Of a stretch of DNA of 33,599 nucleotides, positions 31,601-33,599 are shown piece after piece. This DNA comes from Candidatus Colivicinus equi (GTDB taxonomy: Bacteria > Bacillota_I > Bacilli_A > Erysipelotrichales > Erysipelotrichaceae), in the NCBI GenBank assembly GCA_018064825.1, contig JAGHUL010000077.1, positions 1-33,599 on the forward strand, written 5' to 3'. The position numbers and the translations under genes were made by a program. Every line of letters starts with the position of its first letter. Within the stretch, counting starts at the first letter, position 1. Below the pieces are notes generated by a model. That model saw nothing but the letters and a program-made list of their open reading frames with translations. It ran no database searches and had not been told where the DNA came from.

Positions 31601-32461
31601 ATGAACAATATTGAATTAATTAAGAAAGACAGCTATCTAGATTCTTTTATCAAAAAACATAATTTAAGTGATGACTATGTAAATAGCCACATTAATACTT
31701 TTATGCGTATTTATGAATCACGTAATAAATGCCTTAACTGTAAAGGACTATATTGTTGTAATCAAGCTTCGATAGGCGAAAGATTAGATGTTAAATTTGA
31801 TCAAACTCTACTAGAAGAAATTGAATATTGTGATTATTACCTAGCTAAACAAAAGGGCGTATCTCTTGCGGAAAGTTATGTATATTCAGATATTTCTGAA
31901 CAACTAATAAATATTGACCTAGACAATATTGAATTATTTGATGATGAAAAAGGCTTATTCATTGAACTATATGATATTTTAGAGGGAAAGACAAATAAAG
32001 GATTATTCATTTGTGGTGAAATGGGTGTAGGCAAGACATATTTGGTTACAGCTCTTGCGAATTCATTAGTAAAAAGACAAAAGAAAGTCGGTTTTGTTAA
32101 GGTATCTTCATTTATCAACGAAATGAGAAGATTAGTTGGAAATGATACAATTATGTTTGATAGATATATGAACTTGTTGAAGAATGTTGATTACCTATTT
32201 TTGGATGATATAGGTTCTGAATCCGTTTCAACATTCTCTAGAGACGACATCTTATTTACCATATTAGATTATCGTATGGAAAATAAGCTGATTACTATAT
32301 TTACCTCAAATCTTAACAAGCAAGATTTAATTAAGCATTATACATACGATAAAAAAGATAATTCAAGTATCTTAAGAGCAAATAGATTGGTAGAAAGAAT
32401 AGACGTTTTAAGTAGCGATTATACGATATTAGGTCAGAATAAAAGGAGACAAACATGTTAA
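31601..32461 (+). CDS. dnaI: Primosomal protein DnaI, helicase loader
   Basis: AAA+ ATPase that loads the replicative helicase onto DNA. 286 residues. The N-terminal helicase-binding domain carries the zinc-type cysteine pattern CLNCKGLYCC. The AAA+ core (about 125-280) has Walker A GEMGVGKTY, Walker B DYLFLDDIGSE, and IFTSNL (sensor 1). The C-terminal RLVERI segment matches the usual DnaI/DnaC ending. Its last codons overlap the pfkA start by 7 nt. Order dnaB-dnaI is as in Bacillus; the link to pfkA is less usual. Confidence 0.95.
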   Translation: MNNIELIKKDSYLDSFIKKHNLSDDYVNSHINTFMRIYESRNKCLNCKGLYCCNQASIGERLDVKFDQTLLEEIEYCDYYLAKQKGVSLAESYVYSDISEQLINIDLDNIELFDDEKGLFIELYDILEGKTNKGLFICGEMGVGKTYLVTALANSLVKRQKKVGFVKVSSFINEMRRLVGNDTIMFDRYMNLLKNVDYLFLDDIGSESVSTFSRDDILFTILDYRMENKLITIFTSNLNKQDLIKHYTYDKKDNSSILRANRLVERIDVLSSDYTILGQNKRRQTC

Positions 32462-33414
32462 GAAAAATTGGTGTATTAACTTCTGGCGGAGATTCTCCAG
32501 GAATGAACGCCGCAATCAGAGCGGTAACAAGAACAGCTATTTCAAATGGAATTGAAGTAGTTGGTATTAGAGATGGTTATAAAGGACTTATCGAAGGTTC
32601 GTTTATTCCGTTTGAAAAAAGATCAGTATCAGAAATTATGTCTAGAGGTGGCACAATATTAGGAAGTGCTCGTCTTCCAGAGTTCAAAGAAGAAGCAGTT
32701 GTAAATAAAGCCGTAGACAAACTAAAAGAGAACGGCATCGATGCTTTGGTTGTTATTGGTGGTGACGGTACTTATAGAGGTGCTGATTCATTAACAAAGC
32801 ACGGCGTTAACTGCATCGCTTTACCAGGAACGATTGATAACGATATTCAAGGCACAGATTATACAATTGGTTTTGATACAGCTCTTAATACTATCGTTGA
32901 CTGTGTCGATAAATTAAAAGATACATCAAGTTCACACCATCGTTGTTCAGTAGTAGAGGTTATGGGTAATAGATGTGGTGACTTAGCTATTTATTCTGGT
33001 ATCTCATGTGGAGCGGAAATCTTAATTACTCCTGAAACAGGTTATGATGAAGAAGCTGTTCTAGAAAAACTAAAATATCTAGAGAATCAAGGAAAGAATC
33101 ACGCTATTGTAATCGTTTCTGAGAAAGTGTGCGACGTTAATGATTTAGCTAGCAAAGTATCAAAAGTTACTGGATTTGCAGGAAGAGCTACTATCTTAGG
33201 TCATATTCAAAGAGGTGGTTCTCCAACTCCAAACGACAGAGTATTAGCTTCTAGGATGGGATGCAAAGCTGTTGACTTATTAATTCAAGGTATTGGCGGT
33301 CAATGTGTTGCTATTAGAAATAACGAGATTATTTCTATGAGCATTGAAGAATGTGTCAATATGTCTAGAAAATCAAAGAAAGAATTCTACCGTTTATTTG
33401 ATAAACTTGTTTAA
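32455..33414 (+). CDS. pfkA: ATP-dependent 6-phosphofructokinase
   Basis: Phosphorylates fructose 6-phosphate in glycolysis. 319 residues, the normal length of bacterial PfkA. ATP-binding GGDSPGMNAAIR near residues 11-22, VIGGDGTYRGA, the catalytic GTIDNDI stretch with TIGFDTAL, EVMGNRCGDLA, and ILGHIQRGGSPTPNDR. Gly after GGD indicates ATP rather than pyrophosphate use. AAGGAGA lies ahead of the ATG, inside dnaI, and the overlap is 7 nt. It is the last gene of the polA-pfkA run. In many Firmicutes accDA precedes and pyk follows pfkA; neither is in this window. Confidence 0.97.
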   Translation: MLRKIGVLTSGGDSPGMNAAIRAVTRTAISNGIEVVGIRDGYKGLIEGSFIPFEKRSVSEIMSRGGTILGSARLPEFKEEAVVNKAVDKLKENGIDALVVIGGDGTYRGADSLTKHGVNCIALPGTIDNDIQGTDYTIGFDTALNTIVDCVDKLKDTSSSHHRCSVVEVMGNRCGDLAIYSGISCGAEILITPETGYDEEAVLEKLKYLENQGKNHAIVIVSEKVCDVNDLASKVSKVTGFAGRATILGHIQRGGSPTPNDRVLASRMGCKAVDLLIQGIGGQCVAIRNNEIISMSIEECVNMSRKSKKEFYRLFDKLV

Positions 33415-33440
33415 TTTACTTTTGTTTCTAAAAAAGGTAA

Positions 33441-33500
33441 TTTAAATTAATGTGTGTCTTTCGAAAAACACGCTTTAAATTATCGTGTGTCTAAAACACA
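33441..33500 (+). repeat. Imperfect tandem repeat downstream of pfkA
   Basis: Two units: TTTAAATTAATGTGTGTCT... (33441-33473) and TTTAAATTATCGTGTGTCT... (33474-33500), each ending in AAAACAC. Each unit can form a small GTGT/ACAC hairpin, and the end of unit 1 (ACACG) can pair with unit 2 (CGTGT). No protein is encoded. Confidence 0.6.
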
Positions 33501-33502
33501 AG

Positions 33503-33529
33503 AAAACAGGTTGAAATAAACCTGTTTTT
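33503..33529. terminator. Terminator of pfkA (bidirectional)
   Basis: 10-bp stem AAAACAGGTT / AACCTGTTTT, 6-nt loop, T run after it. The A run on the left also allows termination of a minus-strand gene coming from the right. Confidence 0.85.
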
Positions 33530-33563
33530 GTATGATTAAGAATGAGTGAAGGTACTATAGATA

Positions 33564-33599
33564 TTAAAGTTTCTTATTCCTTTCTTCTTTTAGTTTTTG
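33564..33599 (-). CDS. Possible 3' end of a minus-strand gene cut by the window edge
   Basis: One minus-strand frame runs from the edge to a TAA at 33566-33564, giving Q-K-L-K-E-E-R-N-K-K-L, a plausible charged C-terminus. A second frame (K-T-K-R-R-K-E, stop) is also open, so the call is weak. The bidirectional terminator to the left fits a convergent gene. Confidence 0.25.
   Translation of the reverse strand, partial: QKLKEERNKKL

Overview
The window is AT-rich bacterial chromosome from a low-GC Firmicute (Bacilli/Erysipelotrichia-like). This rests on EzrA, the DnaB/DnaI helicase-loading pair, the cysteine desulfurase-ThiI pair next to ezrA, the polA-mutM-coaE order, RqcH and a WXG100/EssC locus. 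TGA is used as a true stop (7-kb desulfurase gene, and mutM-coaE), so the Mollicutes code does not apply. I see no phage, insertion sequence, CRISPR array or rRNA. One tRNA, tRNA-Gln(CUG), is present.

Layout. 1-6 kb: HtrA-type protease, CPBP membrane protease, tRNA-Gln behind rlmA, guanylate kinase, MgtE preceded by a 29-codon leader ORF with two competing hairpins, and rpsD with a long leader. 6-11.3 kb: ezrA, cysteine desulfurase, thiI and an M24 aminopeptidase, all overlapping or touching. 11.3-20.3 kb: a compact, divergent type VII secretion (T7SS) locus with two WXG100 proteins, a large Ig-domain lipoprotein, an EssC-like FtsK/SpoIIIE ATPase, a 71-residue protein and a membrane-anchored glucosaminidase-like protein. 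EssA, EssB and EsaA are not recognisable. 20.3-25.5 kb: RluB-type pseudouridine synthase, RqcH, PNPase and TrmB. 25.5-33.4 kb: a ZnuA-like lipoprotein without the usual His ligands, polA, a MutM-CoaE fusion, dnaB, dnaI and pfkA. A possible minus-strand gene end closes the window.

Main observations. (1) At least eight genes have a sigma-A -10 hexamer ending only 6-8 nt before the start codon, so their mRNAs should be leaderless; rlmA and gmk share one 16-bp palindromic promoter that fires both ways. (2) mgtE has a leader ORF whose internal hairpin competes with a second hairpin covering the mgtE ribosome binding site, which looks like translational attenuation. (3) The T7SS locus is a reduced set with uncharacterised partners. 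(4) MutM and CoaE are one polypeptide. All functions are read from motifs and gene order; no searches or folding programs were run.
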